Assembly: GCF_009746585.1 (NCBI RefSeq)
Contig: NZ_WRPO01000002.1
Location: forward strand, 346,978 to 410,977
DNA: 64,000 bases
Direction: 5' to 3'
Source: Novosphingobium aquimarinum
GTDB lineage: Bacteria > Pseudomonadota > Alphaproteobacteria > Sphingomonadales > Sphingomonadaceae
Shown here: positions 16,584-28,024 of the stretch, one piece after another
Position numbering within the stretch: the first letter of the stretch is position 1
How the letters are laid out: each line of letters begins with the position of its first letter
Made by a program: the position numbers and the translations under genes
Notes under the pieces: model-generated
Seen by the model: the letters and a program-made list of their open reading frames with translations, nothing else
The model's database searches: none
What the model was told of the DNA's origin: nothing

Positions 16584-16990
16584 ATGCGATTGTCCAGCAT
16601 GGCCGATTACGCCGTCCTCGTAATGGCGGCCGCCGCGCGCCACTGCGGCGGCGCCCGCGTGTCCGCGATGCAACTCGCAGAAGAAACCGGGCTGCCGGTC
16701 CCGACGGTGCAGAAGCTGGTTTCGCGACTGACCGCGGCGGGCCTCTTGCGCTCGACGCGCGGGGCCGGGGGTGGCCTCAAGCTGGCGCGCCCCGCCGCAG
16801 CCGTGACGCTGGCGGACATCGTCGAGGCGGTCGAAGGACCGATCGCCCTGACCGCCTGCGTTCAAGAAGGACGCCATGACTGCACGCTTGAAGAGGCTTG
16901 CACTCTGCGCCCGCACTGGCCCCAGGTGAACGCCGCGATGCGCGGTGCCCTGGCCGGAGTGGCGCTCACCAGCCTCGTCGAGGAGCCAAG

Positions 16991-16994
<4 letters not shown>
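16584..16994 (+). CDS. Rrf2 family SUF system regulator
   Basis: A 136-residue Rrf2-type winged-helix protein related to IscR. The DNA-binding half includes [33 protein letters not shown] and the wing [14 protein letters not shown]. The C-terminal half has C92, C100 and C106, the three-cysteine set that binds an Fe-S cluster in IscR-like sensors. It heads the suf operon and probably senses Fe-S status and represses or activates the promoter at 16504-16557. The stop overlaps the sufB start as ATGA. Confidence 0.93.
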
Positions 16995-18489
<1,495 letters not shown>

Positions 18490-18490
<1 letters not shown>

Positions 18491-18975
18491 TGAGCGAACG
18501 CAGAACGCTGGGCGTCAGCCGCGCCGCCGCGCCGAAGGCGGATGCGCGCGAAGGTTTCGCGCTGACCGGCGCGCGGCTGGACAAGCTCAAGGAACGCGCC
18601 CGCGACTTGCGCCGCAATCCCAGCGACGCGCATCAGGCGCTGTGGGAGCGGTTGTCCGATTCGAAAGTCGGCGGCGTCAAGTTCACGCGGCATGCCGTGG
18701 TCGGCTCGGCCATCGCCGATTTCGCCTGCCCCGCGCGCTGGATCGTCGTCCAGATCAGCCCGGAAGGGATCAACGCCGAAGTCGCCGCGCTGCAGGACCG
18801 CAAGTTGACCGACGTCGGAATCCGGGTGCTGCGCTTCGACGAAGCGCATGTGCTGAGCGACCTCGACGATGTCGTCGCCGCCATCGGCGAAGAAACCAAC
18901 CAGCCTTTCGACCCGCGCGCCGCTCGCCGCGGCAGAGCCACGAGCGCGCCCCGTTTCGAGAGCACTGAAGGATGA
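18490..18975 (+). CDS. DUF559 (endonuclease-fold) protein within the suf operon
   Basis: A 161-residue protein. Residues about 30-135 match the DUF559/COG2852 domain, which has the Vsr-like restriction-endonuclease fold: LRRNPSDAHQALWERL, VGGVKFTRHAVVGSAIADFAC, then the C-terminal VGIRVLRFDEAHVLSDLDDVV. Typical members read IVDFAC...VVELDG; here the aspartate D77 stays, but the next motif reads VVQIS (Q88), losing the acidic residue expected in the catalytic triad. It overlaps sufB (TGATG) and sufC (ATGA), so it is made with the Suf proteins. Nuclease activity is doubtful; its role in Fe-S assembly is unknown. Confidence 0.85.
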
Positions 18976-19721
18976 CCATGCTCCAGATCGACAATCTTCA
19001 CGCCACCGTCGCCGACAACGCGATCCTCAAGGGCCTTTCGCTCACCATCAACGCGGGCGAAGTGCATGCGATCATGGGGCCGAACGGTGCGGGCAAGTCG
19101 ACGCTCGGCTACACGCTCGGCGGGCGCCCCGGATATGCGGTGACGCAAGGCTCGGCGACGTTCCTCGGGCAGGACCTGCTCGAGCTTGAACCGCATGAAC
19201 GCGCGGCGGCGGGGCTGTTTCTCGGCTTCCAGTATCCGGTCGAGATCCCCGGCGTGTCCTTCGTGCAGTTCCTGCGCGAAGCCGCCAACTCCCAGCGCAA
19301 GGGCCGCGGCGAGGAGCCGCTGTCGGGCGGGGAATTCCTGAAGCTCGCGAAGGAAAAGGCCGCGCTGCTGAAAATGGACATGGACATGCTCAAGCGGTCG
19401 GTGAACGTCGGCTTCTCGGGCGGCGAGAAGAAGCGCGCCGAGATGGTGCAGATGGGCATCCTCGATCCGCGCCTCGCAATTCTCGACGAGACCGATTCCG
19501 GGCTCGATATCGATGCGCTGCGCGTGGTCGGCGAGGGCATCAACACGATCATGCGCAGCCCTGACAAGGCGGTGCTGCTGATCACGCATTACCAGCGCCT
19601 CCTCGATGTCGTGCAGCCCGATTTCGTTCATGTGCTCGCCGGCGGGCGGATCGTCCGCTCTGGCGGGCCGGACCTAGCGCGTCAGCTCGAGGAAGAAGGC
19701 TACGAGGCGGTGACCGCATGA
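18972..19721 (+). CDS. sufC: Fe-S assembly ATPase SufC
   Basis: A 249-residue ABC-type ATPase, cytosolic partner of SufB and SufD. Walker A is GPNGAGKST (36-44), the signature is FSGGEKKRAEM, Walker B is LAILDETDSGLDID, and the H-loop is LLITHYQRLL. The sequence is close to canonical. The first ATG overlaps the DUF559 stop as ATGA; a second ATG two codons later is an alternative start. Confidence 0.97.
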   Translation: MTMLQIDNLHATVADNAILKGLSLTINAGEVHAIMGPNGAGKSTLGYTLGGRPGYAVTQGSATFLGQDLLELEPHERAAAGLFLGFQYPVEIPGVSFVQFLREAANSQRKGRGEEPLSGGEFLKLAKEKAALLKMDMDMLKRSVNVGFSGGEKKRAEMVQMGILDPRLAILDETDSGLDIDALRVVGEGINTIMRSPDKAVLLITHYQRLLDVVQPDFVHVLAGGRIVRSGGPDLARQLEEEGYEAVTA

Positions 19722-20482
19722 ACCAGACGGTCACCATTCCCACCACGCGCGACGAGGCCTGGCGTTACGCCGATAGTGCCGCGCTCGCGGCGGCCGATCC
19801 CGGCGCTGTCGATGAATGGCGCACGTTCAAGATCGAGCCGGGCGGTACGCTGCGCCACCTGGGCGAACCGACGACCGGCGGGATCGAACGCTGGCGGATC
19901 GATGTCGGCGCCGGTGGCTGCTATGCGCATTTCGCCGTGCTCGATGCCGGGGACTATGCGCGGCGCGAGATCGAAGTGACGCTGGGCGAAGGCGCGAGTT
20001 TCGAATTCGGCGGCGTCGTGCTCGGGACTGGCGAGGCGACGCGGGAGTTCGTGACGCGCGTCATCCATGCCGAGCCGGGGGCAATGTCCAAGCAAGTGGT
20101 TCGTGCGGTCGCGGCCGATCGGTCGGTTGCCAATTTCCTTGGCCGCATCGAAGTCGCCCGCGATGCGCAACAGACCGATGCCGCGCAGAACTTCCGCGCG
20201 ATCCTGTTGAACGATGGCGCGACGGCCAATGCCAAGCCCGAACTCGAGATCTTCGCCGACGACGTCAAATGCGCGCATGGCGCGGCGATTGGCGCGCTCG
20301 ATGAGGCTGCGGCGTTCTACATGGCCGCTCGCGGAGTGCCGCCCGAAGAGGCGCGCGCACTTCTCATCCGCGCGTTCATCGCCGATGCCTTCGGGTCCAT
20401 CGAAGACACCCGCGAGCAGGAGACGATGATCTCGCAGGCACTGGCCAGCTACGATCACGCAAGGCTGCGCGCCCATGTCTGA
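19718..20482 (+). CDS. sufD: Fe-S assembly protein SufD
   Basis: A 254-residue SufD, shorter than the about 420-residue E. coli protein, as is usual in this order. The conserved C-terminal beta-helix region is present: QNFRAILLNDGATANAKPEL, EIFADDVKCAHGAAIGALDE, AAFYMAARGVPPEEARALLI. It forms the SufBC2D complex. The ATG overlaps sufC by 4 bp, and its end overlaps sufS by 8 bp. Confidence 0.94.
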   Translation: MNQTVTIPTTRDEAWRYADSAALAAADPGAVDEWRTFKIEPGGTLRHLGEPTTGGIERWRIDVGAGGCYAHFAVLDAGDYARREIEVTLGEGASFEFGGVVLGTGEATREFVTRVIHAEPGAMSKQVVRAVAADRSVANFLGRIEVARDAQQTDAAQNFRAILLNDGATANAKPELEIFADDVKCAHGAAIGALDEAAAFYMAARGVPPEEARALLIRAFIADAFGSIEDTREQETMISQALASYDHARLRAHV

Positions 20483-21710
20483 TCAGGCCCTCTCCTTGGC
20501 TGCGGGGGTGAGCCCCAGGCTGCGCGAGCAGTTTCCCGGCATGCTGCGTGCCGATGGTTCGCCCTGGCACTATCTCGATACGGCCGCGACGGCGCAAAAG
20601 TCGCAGGCCGTGATCGATGCGACGGTGCGGGCGATGGGCGATGACTACGCGACCGTGCATCGCGGCGTCTACGCGCGCTCCGCGGACATGACGCTGTCTT
20701 ACGAAGCCGCGCGGCGCCGCGTGGCGCAGTTTCTTGGCGGGCGCGAGGACGAGATCGTCTTCACGCGCGGCGCGACCGAAGCGATCAATCTGGTCGCCCA
20801 GACCTGGGGCGTCGAAAACCTCAAGGCGGGCGATCGCATCCTGCTTTCGACGCTCGAGCACCATGCGAACATCGTGCCGTGGCAAATGCTGCGCGAGCGG
20901 ACCGGCGTCGAAATCGACGTCTGTCCGCTAACGGAGGACCAACAGATCGATCTTGCTGCGGCGGAGCGTATGCTGACGACCGCGCATAAGTTGGTGGCTC
21001 TGGCACATGTTTCGAATGTTCTGGGCTCAGTGCTCCACGTGGAACATGCGGCGAAGCTGGCCCATGCGGTCGGCGCGAAGCTGCTGGTCGATGGCTGTCA
21101 GGCCGCGCCGCGGCTTGCGCTCGACATGGCGGCGCTCGATTGCGACTTCTATGTCTTCTCCGCGCACAAGCTCTACGGCCCCACCGGCGTCGGCGCGCTG
21201 TGGGCGCGTCGCGAGCTGTTCGAGGCGATGCCGCCGTGGCAGGGCGGCGGCGCGATGATCGACCGCGTGACTTTCGAAAAGACCACCTATGCCCCGCCGC
21301 CGCAGCGGTTCGAAGCCGGGACGCCGATGATCATCGAGGCGGTCGGACTGGCCGCCGCGATCGACTGGATCGAAGCCATAGGCCTCGACGCCGCCGAAGC
21401 GCACGAGCGTCACCTTGCGGGCAAGCTGCGCGAGGAACTGGGCCGGCGCAACGACGTCACTGTGTTCGGGCCCGCCGACGGCCTGGGCATCGTCAGCTTC
21501 GCGCTCGACGGGATTCACCCGCATGATGTGGGCACCATTCTCGACGAGGAAGGCGTGGCGATCCGCGCCGGACATCATTGCGCGCAACCCCTGATGGACG
21601 CGCTCGGCGTGCCGGCGACGGCGCGGGCGAGCTTCGGCCTCTACAACGACGAAAGCGATATCGCGGCTCTTCTTGCCGGGATCGATCGCACCAGGAGGAT
21701 TTTCGGATGA
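20475..21710 (+). CDS. sufS: Cysteine desulfurase SufS
   Basis: A 411-residue PLP enzyme that removes sulfur from cysteine for Fe-S assembly. The Schiff-base lysine is K232 in SAHKLYGPTG and the persulfide cysteine is C369 in RAGHHCAQP, the class II arrangement. Other conserved parts are YLDTAATAQK, HRGVYARS, RGATEAINLVA and EHHANIVPW. No sufE or sufU partner is encoded nearby; sufT follows with an ATGA overlap. Confidence 0.97.
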   Translation: MSDQALSLAAGVSPRLREQFPGMLRADGSPWHYLDTAATAQKSQAVIDATVRAMGDDYATVHRGVYARSADMTLSYEAARRRVAQFLGGREDEIVFTRGATEAINLVAQTWGVENLKAGDRILLSTLEHHANIVPWQMLRERTGVEIDVCPLTEDQQIDLAAAERMLTTAHKLVALAHVSNVLGSVLHVEHAAKLAHAVGAKLLVDGCQAAPRLALDMAALDCDFYVFSAHKLYGPTGVGALWARRELFEAMPPWQGGGAMIDRVTFEKTTYAPPPQRFEAGTPMIIEAVGLAAAIDWIEAIGLDAAEAHERHLAGKLREELGRRNDVTVFGPADGLGIVSFALDGIHPHDVGTILDEEGVAIRAGHHCAQPLMDALGVPATARASFGLYNDESDIAALLAGIDRTRRIFG

Positions 21711-22222
21711 ACGACCAGGACCGCTCCGACAAGCCCGAGACGGTTGCGGCGCCCTCACCTTGGGAGCAGCAGCAGATGGCGGAAAAGCCGCCGCGTGCGC
21801 GGGTTTCCGATGCCGAGCTGCCCGAGGAAAGCGCGAGCGAAAAGCTCGGGCGCAAGCGCGACTATCTCGAAGGCTTCCTTGCCGAAAAGCCCGCGTCGGA
21901 TGATCCCGGCGAACCGGGCGGCGCGATCTACGATGGCGTGATCGCGGCGCTCAAGGAGATCTTCGATCCGGAAATTCCCGTGAACATCTACGACCTGGGT
22001 CTGATCTACGGCGTGGAAGTCGGCGAGGATGCCGCGGTCACGGTGATGATGACGCTCACCACGCCGCATTGCCCGGTGGCCGAATCGATGCCCGGCGAAG
22101 TGGAACTGCGCGTGGCCGCGGTCCCCGGCGTGCGCGAGTGCGAAGTCAATCTCGTCTGGGATCCGCCGTGGGACATGGGCAAGATGACCGACGAGGCCCG
22201 GCTCGAGCTCGGCATGCTGTGA
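21707..22222 (+). CDS. sufT: SUF system protein SufT (DUF59/MIP18)
   Basis: A 171-residue protein with a charged N-terminal extension (residues 1-70) and a C-terminal DUF59 domain: ALKEIFDPEIPVNIYDLGL, MTLTTPHCPVAESMP and VNLVWDPPWDMGKMTDEARL. The conserved cysteine in TTPHCP is present. SufT acts as an accessory maturation factor under high Fe-S demand. The start overlaps sufS as ATGA and has AGGAGG upstream; the stop overlaps the next gene as TGATG. Confidence 0.93.
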   Translation: MNDQDRSDKPETVAAPSPWEQQQMAEKPPRARVSDAELPEESASEKLGRKRDYLEGFLAEKPASDDPGEPGGAIYDGVIAALKEIFDPEIPVNIYDLGLIYGVEVGEDAAVTVMMTLTTPHCPVAESMPGEVELRVAAVPGVRECEVNLVWDPPWDMGKMTDEARLELGML

Positions 22223-22722
22223 TGGCCAGCGCCGCGCCCACCCTCACGATTACGCTCGCCGACTACGGCAACGCGCGCGATGCCGCCGATCTGGTTGCAT
22301 TGCTCGATGCCTATTCGCGCGATCCGATGGGTGCGGGCGCGCCGCTTGACGAACCGGTACGTGATGTCCTGCCGAAGCGGCTGGCCGCGGTCCCCGGCGC
22401 ATTCTCGCTGATCGCGCGCGAAGGCGAGGACGCGGTCGGCCTGGCCAATTGCTTCACGGGGTTTTCGACTTTCGCCGCGCGTCCGCTCGTCAACATTCAC
22501 GACCTTGCGGTTCTATCGGGACATCGCGGCAAGGGGATCGGCCGGCGGCTCATGGCCGCGGTCGATGCCGAAGCCCGCAAGCGCGGGGCCTGCAAGGTCA
22601 CGCTCGAAGTCCTGACCGGCAACCGCACGGCTCAGGCGCTCTACGAAGCCTGCGGTTTCGCCGCCTACGCCCTTGATCCCGAGGCCGGCACGGCCCAATT
22701 CTGGGAAAAGAAACTGACATGA
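22222..22722 (+). CDS. GNAT family N-acetyltransferase
   Basis: A 166-residue GNAT protein. The acetyl-CoA-binding motif A is HDLAVLSGHRGKGIGRRLM, and motif B follows as VTLEVLTGNRTAQALYEACGF. It sits inside the suf operon, coupled to sufT by TGATG and to sufA by ATGA. The substrate is unknown; a link to Fe-S metabolism is suggested only by position. Confidence 0.88.
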   Translation: MASAAPTLTITLADYGNARDAADLVALLDAYSRDPMGAGAPLDEPVRDVLPKRLAAVPGAFSLIAREGEDAVGLANCFTGFSTFAARPLVNIHDLAVLSGHRGKGIGRRLMAAVDAEARKRGACKVTLEVLTGNRTAQALYEACGFAAYALDPEAGTAQFWEKKLT

Positions 22723-23075
22723 CCGACACCAAGAGCAGAACCCGCCCCGCAGCCGTAACGCTGACGCCATCCGCCGAAGCGCGGATCGCGAAGCTGATGT
22801 CGCAGGCGCCCGAAGGCGCGATCGGCGTGCGCCTTTCGACCCCGCGCCGCGGATGTTCGGGGCTCGCCTACTCGGTCGATTACGTCGAGGCGGAAGACAC
22901 GTTCGACGAGAAGATCGAAACCCCCGGCGGCGTGTTCTACATCGACGGCGCGAGCGTGCTCTATCTCGTGGGCAGCGTGATGGACTGGCGCGAGGACGAC
23001 TTTACCGCCGGCTTCGTGTTCGAGAATCCCAACGCCACCGGCAGCTGCGGCTGCGGCGAGAGCTTCACCGTCTAA
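22719..23075 (+). CDS. sufA: A-type Fe-S carrier (SufA/IscA)
   Basis: A 118-residue HesB/IscA-family protein. The three ligand cysteines are C46 (RRGCSGLAY) and C110/C112 (SCGCGESF). It transfers assembled clusters to target proteins. It is the last gene of the suf operon and overlaps the acetyltransferase stop as ATGA. SufA is the natural name from context, though A-type carriers are hard to separate by sequence. Confidence 0.92.
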   Translation: MTDTKSRTRPAAVTLTPSAEARIAKLMSQAPEGAIGVRLSTPRRGCSGLAYSVDYVEAEDTFDEKIETPGGVFYIDGASVLYLVGSVMDWREDDFTAGFVFENPNATGSCGCGESFTV

Positions 23076-23084
23076 TCGCTCTTT

Positions 23085-23528
23085 TTATCGCTGCTTGAGC
23101 GCGGCGACGCAGGCGGCTTTATCGACATTGCGTCCGTCAGAAGCGCGGCGTGCATCGACATATGTCGCCAGCGGCTCGCGCGAGCGGGAACTGGGGTAAA
23201 GATAGACGTCGAGCAGGCATGCCGTGCCTGTGAACTGCAGCTTGCGGGCATCGCCTTCGATCACGTCGAGCCGCGGCGGACCGAACAGCCGCGTCAGCGA
23301 GCCGGCGTCGACCCCGACCACGCCTTCGAGCCCGGGTTCCATCCGGAAGACCGGTTCGCGCAGGGCCTGCTGCACGGGCGGTCGCACCGGCTGACGAACC
23401 GGAACGCTGCCACCCGGCGTCGATGGCCCCGGCGCGGTCGTCGCGACGCACGCGGCCAGCAGCGGGACCAGCGCGGTGACGCCGAGAACGGCGCGAGCGG
23501 GAACGAGGTGGGCGCGGAACGAAGCCAT
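23085..23528 (-). CDS. Hypothetical lipoprotein
   Basis: A 147-residue protein. The N-terminus ends in GVTALVPLLAAC, a lipobox with the cysteine at about residue 27, then a proline-rich linker and a folded domain (VVGVDAGSLTRLFGPPRLDV, KLQFTGTACLLDVYLYP). I chose the ATG at 23528; an upstream reading lacks support. The family is common in sphingomonads but uncharacterised. It converges on sufA across 9 bp. Confidence 0.78.
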   Translation of the reverse strand: MASFRAHLVPARAVLGVTALVPLLAACVATTAPGPSTPGGSVPVRQPVRPPVQQALREPVFRMEPGLEGVVGVDAGSLTRLFGPPRLDVIEGDARKLQFTGTACLLDVYLYPSSRSREPLATYVDARRASDGRNVDKAACVAALKQR

Positions 23529-23650
23529 ATGTGGCGGGGCCATCGCGCGGGGCGAAGGTGCTGTCAACTCGGCCCGCCTTGCGCCGCGCCAGACGGCACT
23601 GTACCTGCGGCAGCGCAGCATCAGCTCAGATAATCCGGAGACCCTCCCGA

Positions 23651-24646
23651 ATGCCAGATCCCGAATACGACGTCCTCGCCATCGGCAACGCCATCATCGA
23701 CGTGATCGCGCGCTGCGAAGACGAAGCGATCGAACGGCTCGGGCTCGCAAAGGGAGGCATGACTCTGATCGACACCGATCGTGCGGTCGAACTGTACGAC
23801 GCGATGGGCAGCGCGCTCGAGATTTCGGGTGGGTCCGCCGCCAACACGCTGGCGGGTCTGGCCGCGCTGGGCGTGAAGTGCGCTTTTGTCGGACAAGTCG
23901 CCGACGATCAGCTGGGGGCGATCTTCGCGCATGACATCCGCGCCGGCGGCATCGACTTCACCGTCCCGGCGCGTGCTGGCGATCCGCCGACGGCGCGCTG
24001 CCTGATCTTCGTGACGCCCGATGGGCAGCGCACGATGAACACCTTTCTGGGCGCTTCGCTGCATTTGCCGCCCGCCTCGGTCAGCGACGAGCAGATCGCC
24101 AACGCCGCGGTCCTTTATCTCGAAGGCTACCTCTGGGATCCCGAGGAACCGCGCGCCGCGATGCGCAAGGCGATCGAGATCGCCCGCGCCGCCGGCCGCA
24201 AGGTCGCGTTCACGCCCTCGGAATCCTTCGTCATCGAACGCCATGGCGACGATTTCCGCGACCTGATCGCCAAGGGGCAGATCGACATCCTCTTCGCCAA
24301 CGAGCACGAACTGGCCACGCTCACCGGCAAGGACGATTTCGACGATGGCATTGCCGCGATCGCGGACGACGTGCCGGTGCTCGTGATCACGCGTAGCGAC
24401 AAGGGTGCCGTCGCCGTGTCGAATGGCGAGCGCGCGCAAGTGCCGGCGGAGCCGATCGAGAAGGTCGTCGACACGACTGGCGCGGGCGATCTCTTCGCGG
24501 CTGGCTTCCTGTACGGCCACGTACGTGGGCAATCGTTGGAACAGTGCCTGCGGCTGGGCGCGATCTGCGCCAGCGAGATCATCTCGCACTATGGTGCGCG
24601 TGCGGAGGCGAACCTCAAGGCTTTCGTCGCCGAGAAGGTGGGCTAA
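23651..24646 (+). CDS. PfkB-family sugar kinase (adenosine kinase-like)
   Basis: A 331-residue ribokinase/PfkB protein. The N-terminal signature is SGGSAANTLAGLAALG, and the C-terminal signature with the catalytic Asp and anion hole is DTTGAGDLFAAGFLYG. Alphaproteobacterial members with this architecture are usually annotated adenosine kinase, which makes AMP from adenosine, but substrate choice within PfkB is not safe from motifs. Start at 23651. Confidence 0.85.
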   Translation: MPDPEYDVLAIGNAIIDVIARCEDEAIERLGLAKGGMTLIDTDRAVELYDAMGSALEISGGSAANTLAGLAALGVKCAFVGQVADDQLGAIFAHDIRAGGIDFTVPARAGDPPTARCLIFVTPDGQRTMNTFLGASLHLPPASVSDEQIANAAVLYLEGYLWDPEEPRAAMRKAIEIARAAGRKVAFTPSESFVIERHGDDFRDLIAKGQIDILFANEHELATLTGKDDFDDGIAAIADDVPVLVITRSDKGAVAVSNGERAQVPAEPIEKVVDTTGAGDLFAAGFLYGHVRGQSLEQCLRLGAICASEIISHYGARAEANLKAFVAEKVG

Positions 24647-24658
24647 GGGGCGCACCGC

Positions 24659-25180
24659 GTGGCGATGGTCTGGCCCGCTCTGATCGATTTCGAGGCAAGC
24701 TGCCTGCCGGAGGACGGCTTTTCCTATCCGATCGAGGTCGCGCTGGCCCTCGTCGACGGCAGCAGCCGCACCTGGCTCATCAAGCCATCGGAAAAATGGC
24801 AATTCTGGACCTGGTCCGACGAGGCCGAAGCGCTGCACGGCATCAGCCGCGACATGCTCGAGCGCGAGGGGCTGCCCCCCGCGCAAGTGCTTGAGGAAAT
24901 GAAGGCGATGACCGGCGGACGCACGGTCTATGCCGATGCCGATCTTGATGCCTACTGGCTCGAAACCCTCGCCGACGCGGCAGGCGAGCCTATGCCGTTT
25001 CCGGTGCATTATCTCGGCGAATACATGCTCGAGCAGGGCTGGACGCGCGAGCAAGTGGTCGCGGCGCTCAAGGAGGCGGAGCGCCGCCTGCCGAACCTGC
25101 ATATTGCGCGCGACGATGCGAGCCGGCTCGCTCTGACGGTGCGTCTTCTGAAGGAAGCGAACCCGCCCGTCACGCCTTGA
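24659..25180 (+). CDS. DEDD-type 3'-5' exonuclease-like protein
   Basis: A 173-residue protein beginning AMVWPALIDFEAS. The DFE near the N-terminus is the first motif of DnaQ-like DEDD exonucleases; ALHGISRDML and the C-terminal HIARDDASRLA look like the later Exo II and III motifs, the last giving HxxxxDA. The starting codon is GTG at 24659 with AAGGGG 8 nt upstream; ATG at 24665 is possible. Nucleic-acid target unknown. Confidence 0.7.
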   Translation: MAMVWPALIDFEASCLPEDGFSYPIEVALALVDGSSRTWLIKPSEKWQFWTWSDEAEALHGISRDMLEREGLPPAQVLEEMKAMTGGRTVYADADLDAYWLETLADAAGEPMPFPVHYLGEYMLEQGWTREQVVAALKEAERRLPNLHIARDDASRLALTVRLLKEANPPVTP

Positions 25181-25186
25181 GGGGTG

Positions 25187-26524
25187 TCAGCTTTGCCGGT
25201 CCAGTTCGCGGTCCACTTCGCGCCAACCGATGTCGGGGCGGCAGAAGCCGCTTTCGAAATCGATCTTGTCCAGTGCCGCGTAGGCGGCGGCCTGCGCTTC
25301 GCGGACCGATTGGCCGCGCGCAGTCACATTGAGCACTCGCCCCCCATTCGCCACGAGCTGGCCCTCGACGAGCGCGGTGCCGGCGTGGAACACCTTGGCT
25401 CCATTTGCCTCGGCGGCGGCGATGCCGTGGATGGCGCCGCCTTTTTCCGGGGTGCCGGGGTAGCCGCGCGCCGCCATGACGATGGTCAGCGCCGTGTCCG
25501 GAGAGAAGCGCGGCGGCTCGATCGCGGCGAGGCGGTTCTCGGCGCAGGCGGAGAGCACGTCCACGAGGTCCGCCTCGAGCCGCATCATCAGCACCTGGCA
25601 TTCCGGATCGCCGAAGCGGCAATTGTATTCGATCAGCTTGGGCCCTTCGGTCGTCAGCATCAGTCCGGCATAGAGCACGCCCGAATACGGGCATCCCGCA
25701 TCGGCCATGGCTTTCACGGTGGGCGCGATAATCGAGGTCATCGCTTGGCGTTCGAGCTCGGGCGTCAGCACCGGCGCGGGACTGTAGGCGCCCATGCCGC
25801 CCGTATTGGGGCCGGTATCGCCGACGCCGACTCGCTTGTGATCCTGCGCCGACCCGAAGGCGAGGATGGTGCTGCCGTCGGTCAGCGCGAAGTAGCTGGC
25901 CTCTTCGCCTTCGAGAAACTCCTCAATGACCGCCTCGGCGCCCGCTTCGCCGAAACGCCCGGCAAAAATGTCGCGCACGGCCGCTTCGGCTTCGGCCATG
26001 GTCATGGCAACGGTGACGCCCTTACCGGCGGCAAGCCCATCCGCCTTGATGACGACGGGCGCGCCGAAGCGGGCAATGGCGGCCAGGCCTTCGGCTTCGC
26101 TGCGCACGCGCTCGTAGCCGGCGGTGGGAATGCCGGCCTTCTCGCACAAGTCCTTGGTGAAGCCCTTGGACCCTTCGAGCCGCGCCGCCGCCGCTCCGGG
26201 GCCGAACACGGCGATCCCGGCATCGCGCAGCGTGTCGGCCAGTCCGTCGACCAGCGGGGCCTCGGGGCCGATCACGACGAGCCCGATCTTGTACATCTCG
26301 CAGAATTCGAAGACGCTGCGGTGATCGCTCAAATCGGCCTTGAAGCATAAGCCGTCCGATGTAATCGCGTCGCCAGCGGGGCTGCGCGCGTTCACTTCGA
26401 CGATCGTACTGTCGATCCCGGGATTGCCCGGCGAAGCCCAGAGCGTCTCGCAGCGCGGGGATTGCGCCAATTTCCATGCCAGCGCATGTTCGCGCCCGCC
26501 CGATCCCAGCAGAAGGATATTCAT
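25187..26524 (-). CDS. purD: Phosphoribosylamine-glycine ligase
   Basis: A 445-residue ATP-grasp enzyme of purine synthesis that joins glycine to phosphoribosylamine. [19 protein letters not shown] is the invariant N-terminus and fixes the start at 26524. Other blocks are [28 protein letters not shown] and [12 protein letters not shown]. The start codon overlaps the divergent xseA start in one CATG (26522-26525), so the promoters of both must lie in the other's coding sequence. Confidence 0.97.
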   Translation of the reverse strand: MNILLLGSGGREHALAWKLAQSPRCETLWASPGNPGIDSTIVEVNARSPAGDAITSDGLCFKADLSDHRSVFEFCEMYKIGLVVIGPEAPLVDGLADTLRDAGIAVFGPGAAAARLEGSKGFTKDLCEKAGIPTAGYERVRSEAEGLAAIARFGAPVVIKADGLAAGKGVTVAMTMAEAEAAVRDIFAGRFGEAGAEAVIEEFLEGEEASYFALTDGSTILAFGSAQDHKRVGVGDTGPNTGGMGAYSPAPVLTPELERQAMTSIIAPTVKAMADAGCPYSGVLYAGLMLTTEGPKLIEYNCRFGDPECQVLMMRLEADLVDVLSACAENRLAAIEPPRFSPDTALTIVMAARGYPGTPEKGGAIHGIAAAEANGAKVFHAGTALVEGQLVANGGRVLNVTARGQSVREAQAAAYAALDKIDFESGFCRPDIGWREVDRELDRQS

Positions 26525-27998
26525 GCCCGGTTCCCTGCCTTTCGATGACGACGATGCTGCCGATGGTCCCGCAGGAGGGCTCGTAGCGAAGGCGCGTGGC
26601 GGCGACAACGCCGCGCCGCTTTCCGTCAGCGAAATATCCGCGCTGTTGAAGCGCACGGTCGAGGATCGATTCGGCTTCGTGCGCCTGCGTGGCGAGCTTT
26701 CGGGAGTGAAGCGCGCGGCTTCGGGTCACCTCTATTGCGCGCTCAAGGACGAGAAGGCCGTCATCGACGGGGTGATGTGGCGCGGCGGCGCTCAACGCCT
26801 TGCATTCCGGCCCGAGGACGGGATCGAGGTCGTCGCCAGCGGCAAGCTGACGACCTATCCGGGGCGCTCGAAATACCAGATCGTGATCGAGGCGATGGAG
26901 ATCGCAGGCGAGGGCGCGCTGCTCGCGCTGCTCGAGAAACTGCGGCTGCGTCTCGCCGCTGAAGGCCTGTTCGATGCCACGCGCAAGCGCGAATTGCCGT
27001 ATCTGCCGCGCGTGATCGGCGTCGTGACGTCGCCGACGGGGGCGGTGATCCGCGACATCCTTCACCGCCTCGATGACCGCTTCCCGAGCCACGTCCTCGT
27101 CTGGCCGGTGCTGGTGCAGGGCGAGGGCGCTGCGGCGCAGGTCGCCCAGGCCGTGCGCGGCTTTTCGGGCATTGCTCCCGGCGGACCGGTGCCGCGACCC
27201 GATCTGGTGATTGTCGCGCGCGGCGGCGGCTCGATCGAGGACTTGTGGTCGTTCAACGAGGAAGCGGTGGTGCGCGCGATCGCCGAAAGCACGATCCCCG
27301 TCATCTCCGCCGTCGGTCACGAGACCGATACGACGCTTGCCGATCACGCCGCCGACCGCCGCGCTCCGACGCCGACCGCCGCCGCCGAGATCGCGGTGCC
27401 GGTTCTCGCCGACCTGCTTGACCAGCTCGACGAACTCGCGTTGCGCAAACGGCGCTGCGCGCTGCGACCGGTGAGCCTCGGTCGCGAACGCCTGGAAGCG
27501 CGGGCTCAGCGTTTGCCCAAAGCCGAAACGCTGCTGCAGCACGCCGCGCAGCGGCTCGACGATGCGTCGGAACGGCTGCGTCGGGCATTGCGCGATCGTG
27601 CTGCCGTCCAGCGCGAGCGACTTTCCGCGACCACAGCAAAGCTTTCGATGCCGCTCCTGCGCCATCGCACCGATCTTGCCCGCGAACGGCTCGAGCGCGC
27701 GGGGTTGCGGCCGGTCCTGCTCGAACGGCGGATGCAGACGGCACGGCAGTCGCTGGCGCCAATCGGACGCGTGCTGCCGCAACTGGACCCGCGGCTGCCG
27801 CTCGAGCGGGGCTTCGCGCTGATACGGTCGGGCAGTTCGGGCACCGGAAACCTGGTGCGTACGCGCGCCGAGGCCGCCGGGGAAGCGGCGCTGACCATCG
27901 AGTTCGGCGACGGGTCGATCGCGGTCGCGCCCGCGGGTTCGCCGGCTCGGCCGCCGCGTTCGAAGCCCAGCGTGCCGCGGCAGGGCGATTTGTTTTGA
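26523..27998 (+). CDS. xseA: Exodeoxyribonuclease VII large subunit
   Basis: A 491-residue XseA. An acidic N-terminus is followed by the OB-fold domain ([42 protein letters not shown]) and the catalytic domain ([43 protein letters not shown]). The enzyme degrades single-stranded DNA with XseB, which is not seen here. The start at 26523 has AGAAGGA upstream, inside purD. Confidence 0.95.
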   Translation: MPGSLPFDDDDAADGPAGGLVAKARGGDNAAPLSVSEISALLKRTVEDRFGFVRLRGELSGVKRAASGHLYCALKDEKAVIDGVMWRGGAQRLAFRPEDGIEVVASGKLTTYPGRSKYQIVIEAMEIAGEGALLALLEKLRLRLAAEGLFDATRKRELPYLPRVIGVVTSPTGAVIRDILHRLDDRFPSHVLVWPVLVQGEGAAAQVAQAVRGFSGIAPGGPVPRPDLVIVARGGGSIEDLWSFNEEAVVRAIAESTIPVISAVGHETDTTLADHAADRRAPTPTAAAEIAVPVLADLLDQLDELALRKRRCALRPVSLGRERLEARAQRLPKAETLLQHAAQRLDDASERLRRALRDRAAVQRERLSATTAKLSMPLLRHRTDLARERLERAGLRPVLLERRMQTARQSLAPIGRVLPQLDPRLPLERGFALIRSGSSGTGNLVRTRAEAAGEAALTIEFGDGSIAVAPAGSPARPPRSKPSVPRQGDLF

Positions 27999-28024
27999 AT
28001 CGAGGCCTCTGCTAAGACTGCGCC

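Noticed and set aside
24646..24665. ATG 24665 as the exonuclease-like start
   Set aside because: It is 14 nt from AAGGGG; GTG 24659 has better spacing. Not certain.
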